Assembly: GCA_946800325.1 (NCBI GenBank)
Contig: OX326957.1
Span: 23,809,554 to 23,873,553 of the forward strand
Origin: Luzula sylvatica
Lineage: Eukaryota > Streptophyta > Magnoliopsida > Poales > Juncaceae
Reading direction: 5' to 3'
Length of the DNA stretch: 64,000 nucleotides
The notes below the pieces were generated by a model. That model did not search any database, was not told where the DNA came from, and saw only the letters and a list, made by a program, of their open reading frames with translations. The position numbers and the translations under genes are program-made. Below are positions 34,251-45,007 of this stretch, in pieces. Every line of letters starts with the position of its first letter. Position 1 is the stretch's first letter.

Positions 34251-34378
34251 TCACGCGCAAAGCCTACTGTGATTCATCAATATGAACATCATTGTTGAGC
34301 CATATGACCATAGAAACATGGCAACAATTTTATGTCTGGCTCAAGCACAAAGATAATCACAGTAGGCTTTGCGCGTGA
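34251..34378. repeat. perfect 24-bp inverted repeat with 80-base loop
   Basis: The arms 34251-34274 and 34355-34378 are exact reverse complements, containing CGCGCAAAGCCTACTGTGAT. Short inner pairing (TTGTTG/CAACAA) exists in the loop. The hairpin is single-copy in this window and has no flanking target duplication. It could be a remnant of a foldback element or a small-RNA precursor. Confidence 0.8.
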
Positions 34379-34465
34379 ATTTGATGAATCATATCATATC
34401 AAAACCCATTTGATGAAAATGAAGTGAACTCGAAAATAAAGCATGAATTGTACTCTCATAAAAGA

Positions 34466-34919
34466 TTTTTTTTTTTTTTTGGAAACCCGTAGGCTTTGAG
34501 CGTTGAAAACAAAATAACACAGTAGTTCAAGCAAAAAACGATAAAAGACATAAATGCCACACAGGCTTAAACCTAACAACAAACATAATCCGAGGCTGCT
34601 AGTTCCCCAGCGTAATTATCCCAAGTGTGGCATCACCGAATCCAAATAAGTAATGTTATGGGTCCTCGCAAAATTTGCCAAATAATCCGCTTCAATATTT
34701 AAAGATCGACCAAGAAAACAATTCAGAATATTGGACACAATTCATTTCCTTACTGGACGCAAATCAGAATATTCGCCACCTCCAAATTATAAATCTCTCC
34801 TCTAGCGCTCTTCTCATTGCACGAAATTCCCCTTGTAAACTGTTATGCAAATCTAATTTTGGACACATACCTATCCTTAATTATTTTCCCAAACTATCTC
34901 GAATTTTGAAAGGAGAACC
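34466..34919 (-). mobile_element. 5'-truncated LINE 3' end (RNase H region) with target duplication
   Basis: The insert is flanked by CATAAAAGA at 34457-34465 and 34920-34928. On the minus strand it begins with pieces of a reverse-transcriptase-linked RNase H domain (GEFRAMRRALEE, then NIEADYLANFARTHN and YLDSVMPHLG followed by a stop). A 3' UTR follows, ending GCCTACGGGTTTCC plus an A run (T run at 34466-34480). Frameshifts interrupt the coding part. Confidence 0.85.
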
Positions 34920-34928
34920 CATAAAAGA

Positions 34929-35640
34929 ATTTTGAAGATATGATGTCCAATTAATTAAAAAAAAATTAGGAAAAAAAATGAATAACTAACAAAAACAAAC
35001 AAAACTGTTAAGGTTTTCAATTTGGAACAAATAAAGTCACTCTTCAGAGGACTTATATTCAGAAATTAAAAAGACATTAATCTCTGCAGAATTTGCTTAA
35101 GATCCTTGTTAGCCATCTAAGGCAACAGAGGCCAAGGTAACTTTGGAGCAATAACTACTGCTATCAGTTCATAAATTACAGTAATTTCATCTTGTTAGGG
35201 CCGGCATGTAAATTACAGTATTGACGAGTAATTATAAAATAATGATAATGTCAAAGTCAGTTGTTCGTGTACCTTTCGGCTCCATATTCTAGCTATGCAG
35301 TTCGATTTTTGGCTTCATATGGTACTGTGCTCAATCAATTTCGTAATTATAGTTTCGCAGGTCGATGGCAGTGAAATAATTCTGGAAAAAAAGAAGCAGA
35401 CACAAAGAAGGAAGAACCCGGGGCAAAACAAAATTAACCCCCCGTGCGATCTCCCCCCCCGAAACACCAAAAAAGTTTATTATTATGTGGGGACCTGCCA
35501 TGCGAGCTCACCCAACATGGCAAAGGTCGAGTTTACACGAGATCCATACAAGATTCAGATCCATACCTCAGATCGACACCACATCAATTGTATGTCAAGA
35601 ATCCCAATTACAGGTACAACTTTGGGATAAGAATCAACTC
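34929..35640. other. spacer with a GC-richer patch
   Basis: From about 35290 the composition shifts towards G+C, with runs of C (35440-35460), continuing into the candidate gene described next. No independent gene is supported. Confidence 0.35.
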
Positions 35641-35642
35641 AC

Positions 35643-35968
35643 AAGAAAGAATCAAACCTCGCCATTCGGCCATGGCAGTTGCTCTGACAAGAGAAGAGCA
35701 GCAACAAGGTCGAAATTGGATGAGAAACTTCAGATCTCAACAGATCGTTTTTGAATTCAGGCCAGTTCTTGATCTTGAATCGCAAATCATGGTCAAAACC
35801 GTCCAGATCGCTGCCAAAATCATCACCCTCGCAGAAATCACATTCACAAATCGAAATTAAAGGATTAGAAACATATATAGATATTGCAGATCAAGATCAC
35901 CGAGAAATAAAATAGAATTTAAATTTAGGGATAAGTAACCTTCTCCGATCAAGATAATGCAGATCCAT
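35643..35968 (-). CDS. candidate small gene, first two exons, product unknown
   Basis: In the minus direction a TATA-like CTTATAAAC (about 36040) stands ~70 bases before an ATG at 35968. Exon 1 (35968-35940) encodes MDLHYLDRR, then AG|GTTACT. Acceptor TTTGGCAG leads into exon 2 (35810-35643), which reads SDLDGFDHDLRFKIKNWPEF and ends at a good donor CTT|GTGAGT. Composition is near 50% GC, unlike its flanks. I cannot find a convincing third exon or a family, so it may be a truncated gene or pseudogene. Confidence 0.3.
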
Positions 35969-36049
35969 CGTAGAACCATAATCTGCAGTGCTTGATCTAC
36001 AACAGCAGAACTGAGACGTTCAGCAGGGAGGGCGGAGGGTTTATAAGGG

Positions 36050-36619
36050 AATCGGAAATCACGAACGGTCCATCTAAGCCTTTTGACTCTTTGACGGACA
36101 AGATCTAAACACGTGCAAGTCTCTGATTGGCCACGGAACGTAATTGGTTGCAAAGATTCGGTCATAAACACGCTAACGCGTGTAGTCCTCGACAAAATAT
36201 AAACCCACTGAATTGTTTATATTGATAAAATTTTGTATTCTTGGCCCAGCTCCATACTTGGCCCAAATAATCATTAATTATTATATTAGCCTAGACTTGA
36301 GCAGGTTAATTATGTTTTTATTGTGATATAAAATAAAAATTATTATGATAATATTATTTAAAATAAAATATTTGAATGATTATGTGTATATATTTTATAA
36401 TTATTTATATTAAGATAGTAAAATGCATTTTTCACAATATAATAATATATATATTAGTATCAATGTATAATAATATATAAGACATAACACAATTTTACGA
36501 AAGAAACATAACAACAAATATTGTAACAGATTTTTTCACCATATTTCATTCAATATCAAATAAAAAAATAATGAATCATACCACATATTTAGTAACACTT
36601 CATTAATTATATATTACTA
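36050..36619. other. AT-rich spacer
   Basis: Upstream flank of the candidate gene, then AT-rich DNA with no feature seen. Confidence 0.4.
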
Positions 36620-37505
36620 ATATTTTTGTATTGATTCGAAATACAATGTAAATTATAAATAATATCAAAATTAATAGTGAAAGTACTTTAATAAATAATA
36701 TAAAATTTTAATTTATCATAAACATAAATATAATTTTTTTTATATCATATGATTTTATTTTAATTTATATTTTTAAGAAATAACAATATTACTTGATAGG
36801 TGTTTACAATTTTTAATTTACACGGGTACATAATTTTTTAAATTTCTATTAATCCTTAAAAAAATTAATATTAAATTTGTTTGATTAAAATCACAAATAT
36901 AATCAAGCTTAATATTATATGGGATTCTTATAGTTGTATTTTTAGAAAATAAATAATAATACTTCAAATCCAATTATGTAAATAAAATACTTAAAATTAT
37001 ATTATGTAAAATGCATTTTTTTGCATTGTATTTTCTTACATAACATTTTTACAAATTCAAATTATGAAAAACGGCATGTATGATCTATGCTAATATGGAT
37101 GAAAAAAAAAACAAATATATTTGATGAATTTTTAAAATTAAAATTTAAAAAATAATAATAATATATGTTGTATGTTTTATAATATCACGTATTAATCTAT
37201 TAGTATTTCATATATAATTTTTTCTTTTTCCATTGCATTCACATTTGATAAATGTAATCTTATGTAAAATGGTAAACGATTAAATAGACTGGGTTAATAA
37301 TAATAATTCACGTCATTAATGTAAGATTGTGATTTTCTAAGAATGTTTAAAACACGGTATAAGATAATAAACACTTAAATGGCTACAAAGAAAATATGAT
37401 TATAAAAAATCAATGATTTAACTTTTGCCACATATCGTAATCTAATATTTGAAATGAAAATTTTGACATTGCACAAAATTAATTTCAATATAGAGGTGTG
37501 GGTAA
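36620..37505 (+). repeat. dispersed ~880-bp AT-rich repeat, copy 2
   Basis: Partner of 5930-6810, with the same order of landmarks, ending ATTGCACAAAATT then GTG.GTAAA. Confidence 0.6.
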
Positions 37506-39551
37506 ATTTGTAGACCTGTATTTATCACTGCCGATATTTTTTATAATTTGAATTTTTTTTTATATTTCCTATATTTTGTAGGAGTATAATCATATTTCTC
37601 AAAATTAGTAAACTAATTTAAAAAAACTCTATCTATTATAAATGGAAGGTAAAATAACACAAGAAATAGAAAGAGAAAGTCTTTATTATTGGACTAAATT
37701 GTCTGTATAAATGAACCACACAAATCATCCTTATATAAGGAACACAACACCCTTTCATCAATGTGAACGCTCCAGTATGAAACCTCCACTGTGCATCTCT
37801 CCATGTCCATACATCTTTCTCAGTGTCCAACCTTTCACACTTGTACATACTATATTAACATATAATTAATCAATACATTCATATTTATAACACTATCAAC
37901 CATTTAATTCAAAGTCATTAATTAATAAGGATAGTGATATCGACAGGAAATATGTATACTTGTTACAGGAAAATTAATTTAAAATTACTAATTTACTCCT
38001 ATTAAATGATTGTACGTAAGTTGGAAAAAATCTAAATAGATGTTCTAGAGGAAATTAGAAAGTTCAAATCCTGATAATTACGAGCAAAATCAATGAATAA
38101 TCAAAACTTCGAAATTTGAAATCTGGCTCTTGTTACCAATTCGTAAGTAAAAGTTAAAACTACATTTTAGTTGGTTGGCTCCTCTTCAAACTTTATGATT
38201 CTAATCTTAAATAATTTAAGAATAAAAATATATTTTCGGAAGCAGTTTCTTGTATTTTATTTTGCATAGGTATAATTATTTCTATTTTATTAGATATATG
38301 GTAAAGTTGTTGAATTTATTGCATTGATTCAATTTCCTTATTTTTAGACATTAACGGCCGTAGCCTAACATTGATCCAATTATTATTTTTCTAACTATAG
38401 TTTTTGGATTATATTAAGTAGGTTATTTTAATTCTAAATGAGATTTTTTAATAACAATTTCATGTTATTTTGTTGTTTAATGACAATATATTTTTTGCAT
38501 TTTTAATCTTTTTTAGTTGCTGCCATTTAAATCTTGGTATGATCCAATTAAATTTCATGAATTTAGAAGAAATAAATGCAAGGATTACATTACATTCTAA
38601 TTATATATCATACAATAATTTAATAAGGATAAACTAGTCATTTTAATTTAATTTTCCTGTATCATGTAAAAAGATTTCCTGTGGATATCACTAGCCATTA
38701 ATAAACACTTGATGTGATATTTAGGACTTTTATTTTCTGTCAATTTTATTCAAACCAATTTTTAGTCTTTAATTGCAATGTTAATAACAACCAATCAAAC
38801 TTAATTATAATTCGTTTTCTTAAAACTTAATTAGTATTTTCTTTTGTAAAGAACTAAATTGATCAATTCTTTTTTATTAAAAATGTACAACTATTCATGT
38901 ATCGTTCAATTTGGCTTCTTTTAGTGAGATCTATAGTGACAAATAATCAAAATTTAATCACAAACAAATTTGAACAAGGAAATGAAAAAAAAGTAGATGG
39001 GAAAAAAGAAAAGTACAAGGCCCTGGATTTCAAATTATAAAGAAGCTTCCATGTTTGTTGAACAATTGAATGAATAATTAAAGGAAGGAAAAAAATACAC
39101 GTATTAAGACTTAGGAGCTACTCCAACACTCAAAAATTGTAAGGCCCAAGTTTCAACTCTAAGACTATGACAATAACTAAACTTTCATCATATCACAATC
39201 TATGAAAGGCGGTTTAATTTTTAACATCTTAATTTATGGTTTAATTATCTTAATTTGTTTTATTTATGAAAAAATTATCTTAATTTATGATTGAAAATAC
39301 AATTAAGATGTTAAATCATGAATTAAATTGTTAATTTTTAAGGTGTTAAATCATATTCACGTCATCAATCAAGCATGTGAGGGGAAAGATGGGAAGAGGT
39401 GGGGGTATGTCCAATATTTTTTTAATATAATGAGTTGGATACATGAGAGAATATTATTATTATTTAAAACAGGGAAGGTTAGATTAATGAATCATGATGG
39501 AAGTAAGAATATGTGTGGTTTTGGTTGGCAAAAATAAACAGCTTAACATTA
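37506..39551. other. spacer upstream of the AG-peptide array
   Basis: A minus-strand patch at 37640-37850 contains the palindromic TATA-like TCCTTATATAAGGA and an AATAAAG motif, reminiscent of an LTR promoter, but no LTR ends or target duplication could be defined. No gene is supported. Confidence 0.35.
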
Positions 39552-39743
39552 ACAAGGACAGGTTGTGCAATGTGTGTCAATAATTACAATTTGCATTCCA
39601 GCTATGTGTTGTGAAAATCTACCCTGTCTTCAGTCAAATAAAATATTAAAAATATCTACTTGCTTGTTATAAAAATATATTGAAAACTTTAGGTTCAATG
39701 TCTCGCATTTAATAACGAAAATATTAAACACCTTTCAAACTAG

Positions 39744-39872
39744 GTCAAATTCACAAATACCCCATTCAAAATATGAAACGTCCCTAAGCAATCACTGAAA
39801 TATCTGTTAGTGTTTTTTAGGGATATTTATGATATTTCAGGTTTTGAATGGAATTTTCGTAGGAAATTTGTC
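39744..39872. mobile_element. ~130-bp foldback element in the AG-peptide 1 promoter
   Basis: The ends form an inverted repeat: GGTCAAATTCACAAATACCC at the left, and GGACAAATTTCCTACGAAAA from the right end reversed. Both continue through CCATTCAAAA. It lies about 80-200 bases upstream of the TATA box. The same element precedes AG-peptide 2 (about 42153-42281) and is absent from AG-peptide 3. Confidence 0.65.
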
Positions 39873-39950
39873 CATTAAAGTTAAACTAATTAATTGTCAA
39901 ATCTTGCTGTCAAAACGCACAAAAATATTGTTCAAACGCGCTTTTCTTCC

Positions 39951-39958
39951 TATAAATA
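39951..39958 (+). promoter_or_regulatory. TATA box of AG-peptide 1
   Basis: TATAAATA, 100 bases before the ATG. It is conserved at 42361 and 44725 in the paralogues, as is the following CTCTACCTCCCCTTTG leader. Confidence 0.8.
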
Positions 39959-40050
39959 CTCTACCTCCCCTTTGAAATCTCTCAAACCAAACTCATTCTC
40001 CACTCTCAAAATCTCAAAATCAAAGAGAAGTTCAAGAGATCACATAATCA

Positions 40051-40233
40051 ATGGCAGCATCAACATTCGCTCGTTCTCTCTTCGCCGTGGCTATCATAGC
40101 CGCCACCATGATCATGGCCGAGGCTGCCGAGACACCCGCTCCGAGTCCAATTTCCGCTGCCGTTACCGCCGCCCCGGCCTTCGCCGGAGCTGCTTCCGTG
40201 GCCGCCCTCGTCTTTGGATATTTCCTTCATTAA
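40051..40233 (+). CDS. arabinogalactan peptide 1, 60 aa
   Basis: The 60-codon protein has a signal peptide (residues 1 to about 25, SLFAVAIIAATMIMAEA), then a very short mature part with the hydroxyproline-type motif TPAPSPIS. It ends in a hydrophobic GPI-anchor signal (AGAASVAALVFGYFLH). This is the AG-peptide architecture: a secreted, O-glycosylated, membrane-anchored peptide of roughly a dozen residues at the plasma membrane or wall. The C-terminal VAALVFGYF resembles the AGP12/13/14/21 class. GC content is high against an AT-rich background. An overlapping longer frame (39894-40238, Arg/Ser-rich) is a shadow. It differs from its sisters by Thr28 in place of Ala. Confidence 0.9.
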   Translation: MAASTFARSLFAVAIIAATMIMAEAAETPAPSPISAAVTAAPAFAGAASVAALVFGYFLH

Positions 40234-41078
40234 ATTAGCATGACGAAGATGAAATGAGATGAGATCGATTGATTCGTTTTTATCTTATTTATTTTTTTGA
40301 TATGATGATTTGTTTGTGAATTTTTTGTTATTGTGTATATTTATTGGTGAATAAATTGGATTGATTGATTGTATTCTTTGGCTATTGAAGCATACATAAT
40401 AAGAAGATTGATGTCAATAATATTGTTGATTTTACTATTGTTTTACTGACATATTTTTCTTTTTTCTGCTTAATAAGATTCAATAATCAATATATCGATT
40501 CTAAGAAAAAATATATCTTAGGAATGCTATTTATTGGCATGAAAATTATCTTTCAAAAAGTACAACTTTGAAAAAAGATATATTTGCACAATAATCTCGA
40601 GTAAAACATGATTGATGTGAGGATCATTTTGATATTAATTTTTGAAAGGGATTTGTATATGAATGTCAATGGAAACAGTATTAAATTTATGGAGCAAAAT
40701 TATAGTCAAAACTAAAATAAATAAAAAAATCTGAAAGTTGCAATCACGTTGTAAATGTTCCATAGTATCATAATTCCAACATGAATATTCCTAATAAATT
40801 TCAAAATAAAATAAAAAATTTCATGAATAATCTCAAAATAACACCTTTATCGCTGAAAATGATAAAAATCAGTGGCGGGCCTTTACTGAAATTATTCGGA
40901 AAGAACAGCAGGGACGAGTTATTAAAAAAAAGTTTACCTTAATACATCTACTGCTAATAAAAATTATAAACATCCTACGAAAACATAAATATGATCATCA
41001 CTTCTATTGTCCTGAAAAATATCAAAAAATTGTATTTTCATTTTTTGCAAAATATTATTATTTTTTAATCTAAAAGTA

Positions 41079-41549
41079 GGCGCAATTTCACGTGTAGCCT
41101 TGTAAAACATCATAATCTCACATATACTCTCCAATAATGTAAAATTTCACGACTATCCTGCAAATCTCTTCAAATGTTATGGTTGTCCTATAAAATTCTT
41201 AAAATATCACATGTATTCTTATTATATCATTTAAAAATTACCAACGTCTTTTTCGGTGGTAACATGTCAATTACCTATTTTTTTAAATTATTTTGTTATG
41301 CTAATGAATAAATTTTTCTCTAAATAATATTGAAAACCATAAAAAATCAAATAATGTCAATTATATCTCATAATTTCTTTCCGGAAATAATTGCTGAAAT
41401 AAATATTATTCTCAAAACTTTAAATAACTATTATATTGATATAAGGGTAAAATGGAAAAAAAAAATTGAAGGATATCCATGATCTTTGAAGGTTTTTATA
41501 AGAATATTTATGAAATTTTACGTTTTTGAAGGGTATATATGAAATTATG
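41079..41549. mobile_element. Mutator-like foldback element, copy a (right end lost)
   Basis: It begins GGCGCAATTTCACGTGTAGC after CTAAAAGTA and is colinear with the complete copies b and c, but stops at the unit 1/2 junction. It lacks the terminal ~35 bases of the right arm. Confidence 0.8.
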
Positions 41550-41693
41550 ACAAGGACAGGTTGTGCAATGTGTGTCAATAATTACAATTTGCATTCCAGC
41601 TATGTGTTACGAAAATCTACCCTGTCTTCAGCCAAATATAATAATATTAAAAATATCTACTTGCTTGTTATAAAAATATATTGAAAACTTTAG

Positions 41694-42086
41694 CGGGGCG
41701 TTTGGTTGGAGCTTTGGAATGGGAATGCCTTGGCATACTTTCTTATGGATTCCATTATCACGTTTGGTTTGCGCACTAGGTAATAAAATAATGGAATACT
41801 CGATTCCCTAGGGCATAGATGGTGGGAATAGGATTACCACCAAAATTGGTGGCTTTTCTCTATTCCCATGAGGAGGAAATACAATTTATTTTCTTTTCCA
41901 AAAATAAGTAGCTCCAACCTTCTATAAATAAACCAACTTTTACATTTTTAAAGTATGATATGGAATAAATGAGTGTGCCAACCAAACACGATAATAGAGT
42001 ATGTCATGGAATGATATGTCTTGACATGATATTCCTTGACATACTTCATGCCAAGGTATTCTCCAAAGCACGAACCAAACGGCCCC
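41694..42086. mobile_element. 393-bp MITE with GGGGC(C)GTTTGGTT ends
   Basis: Unit 1 reads ACTTTAGGTTCAATG, whereas unit 2 has ACTTTAG, then 393 bp, then TAGGTTCAATG. This gives a 3-bp TAG duplication. The ends are inverted repeats (GGGGCGTTTGGTT against GGGGCCGTTTGGTT, then CTTTGGA and CCTTGGCAT). A 3-bp duplication and these ends suggest a PIF/Harbinger-type or similar MITE; the superfamily is uncertain. Confidence 0.85.
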
Positions 42087-42360
42087 TAGGTTCAATGTCT
42101 CGCATTTAATAACGAAAATATTAAACACCTTTCAAACTAGGTTTTCAAACTATGTCAAATTCACAAATACCCCATTCAAAATATGAAACGTCCCTAAACA
42201 ATTACTGAAATATCTGTTAGTGTTTTTTAGGGATATTTATGATATTTCAGGTTTTGAATGGAATTTTTGTAGGAAATTTGTCCATTAAAGTTAAACTAAT
42301 TAATTGTCAAATCTTGCTGTCAAAACACACAAAATTATTGTTCAAACGCGTTTTTCTTCC

Positions 42361-42368
42361 TATAAATA
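42361..42368 (+). promoter_or_regulatory. TATA box of AG-peptide 2
   Basis: TATAAATA, 108 bases before the ATG. The leader carries an extra 8 bases (duplicated AAGTTCAG) relative to the paralogues. Confidence 0.8.
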
Positions 42369-42468
42369 CTCTACCTCCCCTTTGAAATCTCTCAAACCAA
42401 ACTCATTCTCCACTCTCAAAATCTCAAAATCAACGAGAAGTTCAGAAGTTCAAGAAATCACATAATCA

Positions 42469-42651
42469 ATGGCAGCATCAACATTAGCTCGTTCTCTCTT
42501 CGCCGTGGCTATCATAGCCGCCACCATGATCATGGCCGAGGCTGCCGAGGCACCCGCTCCGAGTCCAATTTCCGCTGCCGTTACCGCCGCCCCGGCCTTC
42601 GCCGGAGCTGCTTCCGTGGCCGCCCTCGTCTTTGGATATTTCCTTCATTAA
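42469..42651 (+). CDS. arabinogalactan peptide 2, 60 aa
   Basis: Nearly identical to AG-peptide 1: signal peptide, EAPAPSPIS mature core, GPI signal ending FGYFLH. Substitutions are Leu6 for Phe and Ala28 for Thr. Its upstream region keeps the 130-bp foldback element, but a 393-bp MITE was inserted beyond it and a solo LTR lies ~530 bp downstream. The reading frame and TATA spacing are intact, so it is presumed functional. Confidence 0.9.
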   Translation: MAASTLARSLFAVAIIAATMIMAEAAEAPAPSPISAAVTAAPAFAGAASVAALVFGYFLH

Positions 42652-43183
42652 ATTAGTAGCATGACGAAGATGAAATGAGATGAGATCGATCGATTCGTTT
42701 TCATCTTATTTATTTTTTTGGTATGATGATTTGTTTGTGAATTATTTTTTTTATTGTATGTATTTATTGGTGAATAAATTGGATTGATTGATTGTATTTT
42801 TTGGCTATTGAAGCATACATAATAAGAAGATTGATGTTAATAATATTGTTGATTTTACTATTGTTTTACTGACATGTTTTTCTTTTTTCTGTTTAATAAG
42901 ATTCAATAATCAATATATGGATTCTATGAAAAAATATATTATATGAATGCTATTTATTCGCATGAAAATTATCTTTCAAAAATGTACAACTTTGAAAAAA
43001 GATATATTTGCACAATTAGCTTGAGTAAAACATGATTGATGTGAGGATCATTTTGATATTAATTTTTGAAAGGGATTTGTATATGAAATATCAATGTAAA
43101 CGGTATTAAATTTATGGAGCAAAATTATAGTCAAAATTAAAATAAATAAATAAATCTAAAAGTTGCAATCACATTGTAAAATG

Positions 43184-43823
43184 TGTTATATTATTTTATA
43201 ACAAAATAATATTTAAATTTTAAAACTATTATTGTATATATATTGATGAATGTAGAAAGATATATGTGAAAGAGTAACTGTTGAGAATTAATTAATGAGA
43301 GAATATTTGTTGATCTTTAATTAGCAAGAAATATGGCTATTGAAGAAATTATGATAATAAATGAAATTTAATTATTTTGAATATGGAGCTCCTGCCGTTT
43401 TTACTTGTCTGTGCCTTATATACACAAGAAGAGGCAAATCAATGAAATACAGAAAGATAGGAAATAAAGTATTCACACTATATATTCTCTCTGCCAATTT
43501 TCTCTAATGAAATGAATACTACTCTCTCAAATACTATTTCTTCTCTGAATATTAACTCAGTAAATATCGGGTGCTCGGCTTCACTTTCTTCGAAGTGAAC
43601 GCCATCTGCTTCGCATCTCTTGCTACCGAAGTAGATACGACGTTGCTCGGGGTGGAACCTTGGAGGTGGATAGCGACTAACCCTGCACGAGAGGGCGTAA
43701 TCTATCTTTAGGGCAGCAGTGACTAGATCACGCGGCTACTATCCGAGTAATTTCGATTTATTAATTTATTTATAATTATCTGATTATTTAATTATTTGCA
43801 GATTTATGATAAACTTAACAACA
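43184..43823. mobile_element. solo LTR (640 bp) with 5-bp target duplication
   Basis: It starts TGTTATATT and ends TTAACAACA (TG...CA with TGTT/AACA inverted tips). It is flanked by AAATG at 43179-43183 and 43824-43828. Unit 3 preserves the empty site (TTGTAAAATGTTCCATGG, about 45522). No internal retrotransposon sequence is present, so it arose by LTR-LTR recombination. A TATATA box near 43422 and a GC-richer R/U5-like part are visible. Confidence 0.92.
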
Positions 43824-44163
43824 AAATGTTCCATAGTATCATAATTGCAACATGAATATTCCTAATAAATCTCAAAATAAAATAATAAATATCAAGAATA
43901 ATCTCAAAATAACACCTTTATCACCGAAAATGATAAAAATCAGTGGCGGGTCATCGCTGCAATTATTCGGAAAGAAGAGCAGGGCCGAGTTATTAAAAAA
44001 AAAGTTCACCTTAATAGATCAACCACCGTTAAAAATTATGAACATCCTACAAAAACATAAATATGATCATTACTTCTATTGTCCTGAAAAATATCAAAAA
44101 ATTATATTTTCATTTTTTTTTTTTTTTTTTTACAAAATATTATTTTTTTTGTATTTAAAAGTA

Positions 44164-44666
44164 GGTGCAATTTCACGTGTAGCCCTGTAAAACATCATAA
44201 TCTCACATATACCCTCAAATAATGTAAAATTTCACGACTATTCCTGCAAATCTCTTCAAATATCATGGTTATCCCTATAAAATTCTTAAAACGTCACATA
44301 TATTCCTATTTATCATTTAAAAATCACCAACGTCTTTTTCGGTGATAATATGTCATTTACCTACTTTTTAAAATTATTTTTTTATGTTAATGAATAAATT
44401 TTTCTCTAAATAATATTGAAAACAATAAAAAAAATTAAATATTGTCAATTCTTTCTGGTAATTTATTTCTGAAAATGATTGCTGAAACTAATACTATTCT
44501 CAAAAAATTTAATGGTATTCATGATCTTTGAAAATTTCAATAGGAATATTGATGATATTTTACGTTTTTGAAGGATTCTTCTTTTTTTTTCTTTTTTTTT
44601 TGTTGCAAGCCCGTAGGCAATATATAAAATTATGACGTTTTTGCAGGATATCCATCAAATTATGCC
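44164..44666. mobile_element. Mutator-like foldback element, copy b
   Basis: It begins GGTGCAATTTCACGTGTAGC and its right end reads, reversed, GGCATAATTTGATGGATATC. The 9-bp direct repeat TTAAAAGTA flanks it at 44155-44163 and 44667-44675. The right arm holds a small poly-T/GTTGCAAGCCCGTAGGC insert (about 44576-44618), the reverse of the LINE tail motif. Confidence 0.88.
44576..44618 (-). mobile_element. tiny retroposed LINE-tail insert inside foldback copy b
   Basis: A T-rich run followed by GTTGCAAGCCCGTAGGC interrupts the arm; copies a and c lack it. Reversed, it is GCCTACGGGC then an A tail, like the inserts at 9164-9204 and 34466-34919. It therefore arose after the duplication. Confidence 0.65.
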
Positions 44667-44724
44667 TTAAAAGTAAGGAAAATGTCAGACATACCCTTAT
44701 ATTGTTAAAATGCGTTTTTCTTCC

Positions 44725-44732
44725 TATAAATA
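44725..44732 (+). promoter_or_regulatory. TATA box of AG-peptide 3
   Basis: TATAAATA, 100 bases before the ATG. It is directly preceded by the duplication breakpoint, so this gene has a different distal promoter (the right end of foldback copy b). Confidence 0.8.
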
Positions 44733-44824
44733 CTCTACCTCCCCTTTGGAATCTCTCAAACCAAACTCATTCTCCCCTCTCAAAATCTCAAAATCAACGA
44801 GAAGTTCAAGAGATCACATAATCA

Positions 44825-45007
44825 ATGGCAGCATCAACATTCGCTCGTTCTCTCTTTGCCGTGGCTATCATAGCCGCCACCTTGATCATGGCCGAGGCTG
44901 CCGAGGCACCCGCTCCGAGTCCAATTTCCGCTGCCGTTACCGCCGCCCCGGCCTTCGCTGGAGCTGCTTCCGTGGCTGCCCTCGTCTTTGGATATTTCCT
45001 TCATTAA
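44825..45007 (+). CDS. arabinogalactan peptide 3, 60 aa
   Basis: Third tandem copy with the same design as the other two (signal peptide, EAPAPSPIS, GPI signal ending FGYFLH), differing by Leu20 for Met. The open frame and core promoter are intact. The loss of upstream sequence suggests its expression may differ from that of its sisters. Confidence 0.9.
   Translation: MAASTFARSLFAVAIIAATLIMAEAAEAPAPSPISAAVTAAPAFAGAASVAALVFGYFLH

Larger units (their letters stand above)
39552..41549 (+). repeat. AG-peptide duplication unit 1 (1998 bp)
   Basis: ACAAGGACAGGTTGTGCAAT starts at 39552 and again at 41550. The sequence before the second start is the middle of a foldback element, so the duplication junction lies exactly at 41549/41550, inside that element. 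Only AC/CAAGG-type microhomology is visible at the join. Confidence 0.9.
41550..44700 (+). repeat. AG-peptide duplication unit 2
   Basis: Repeats unit 1 from ACAAGGACAGG through the gene and its trailer to the foldback element. It is enlarged by two later insertions (41694-42086 and 43184-43823) that are absent from the other units. Confidence 0.88.

Noticed and set aside
37640..37850. Possible LTR promoter on the minus strand (palindromic TATA and AATAAA).
   Set aside because: No TG...CA ends, target duplication or retrotransposon coding sequence could be found.
39894..40238. Arg/Ser-rich frames overlapping AG-peptides 1 and 3 (114 and 108 codons).
   Set aside because: They are shadows of the short AG-peptide frame, which alone has a signal peptide, a hydroxyproline core and a GPI tail.
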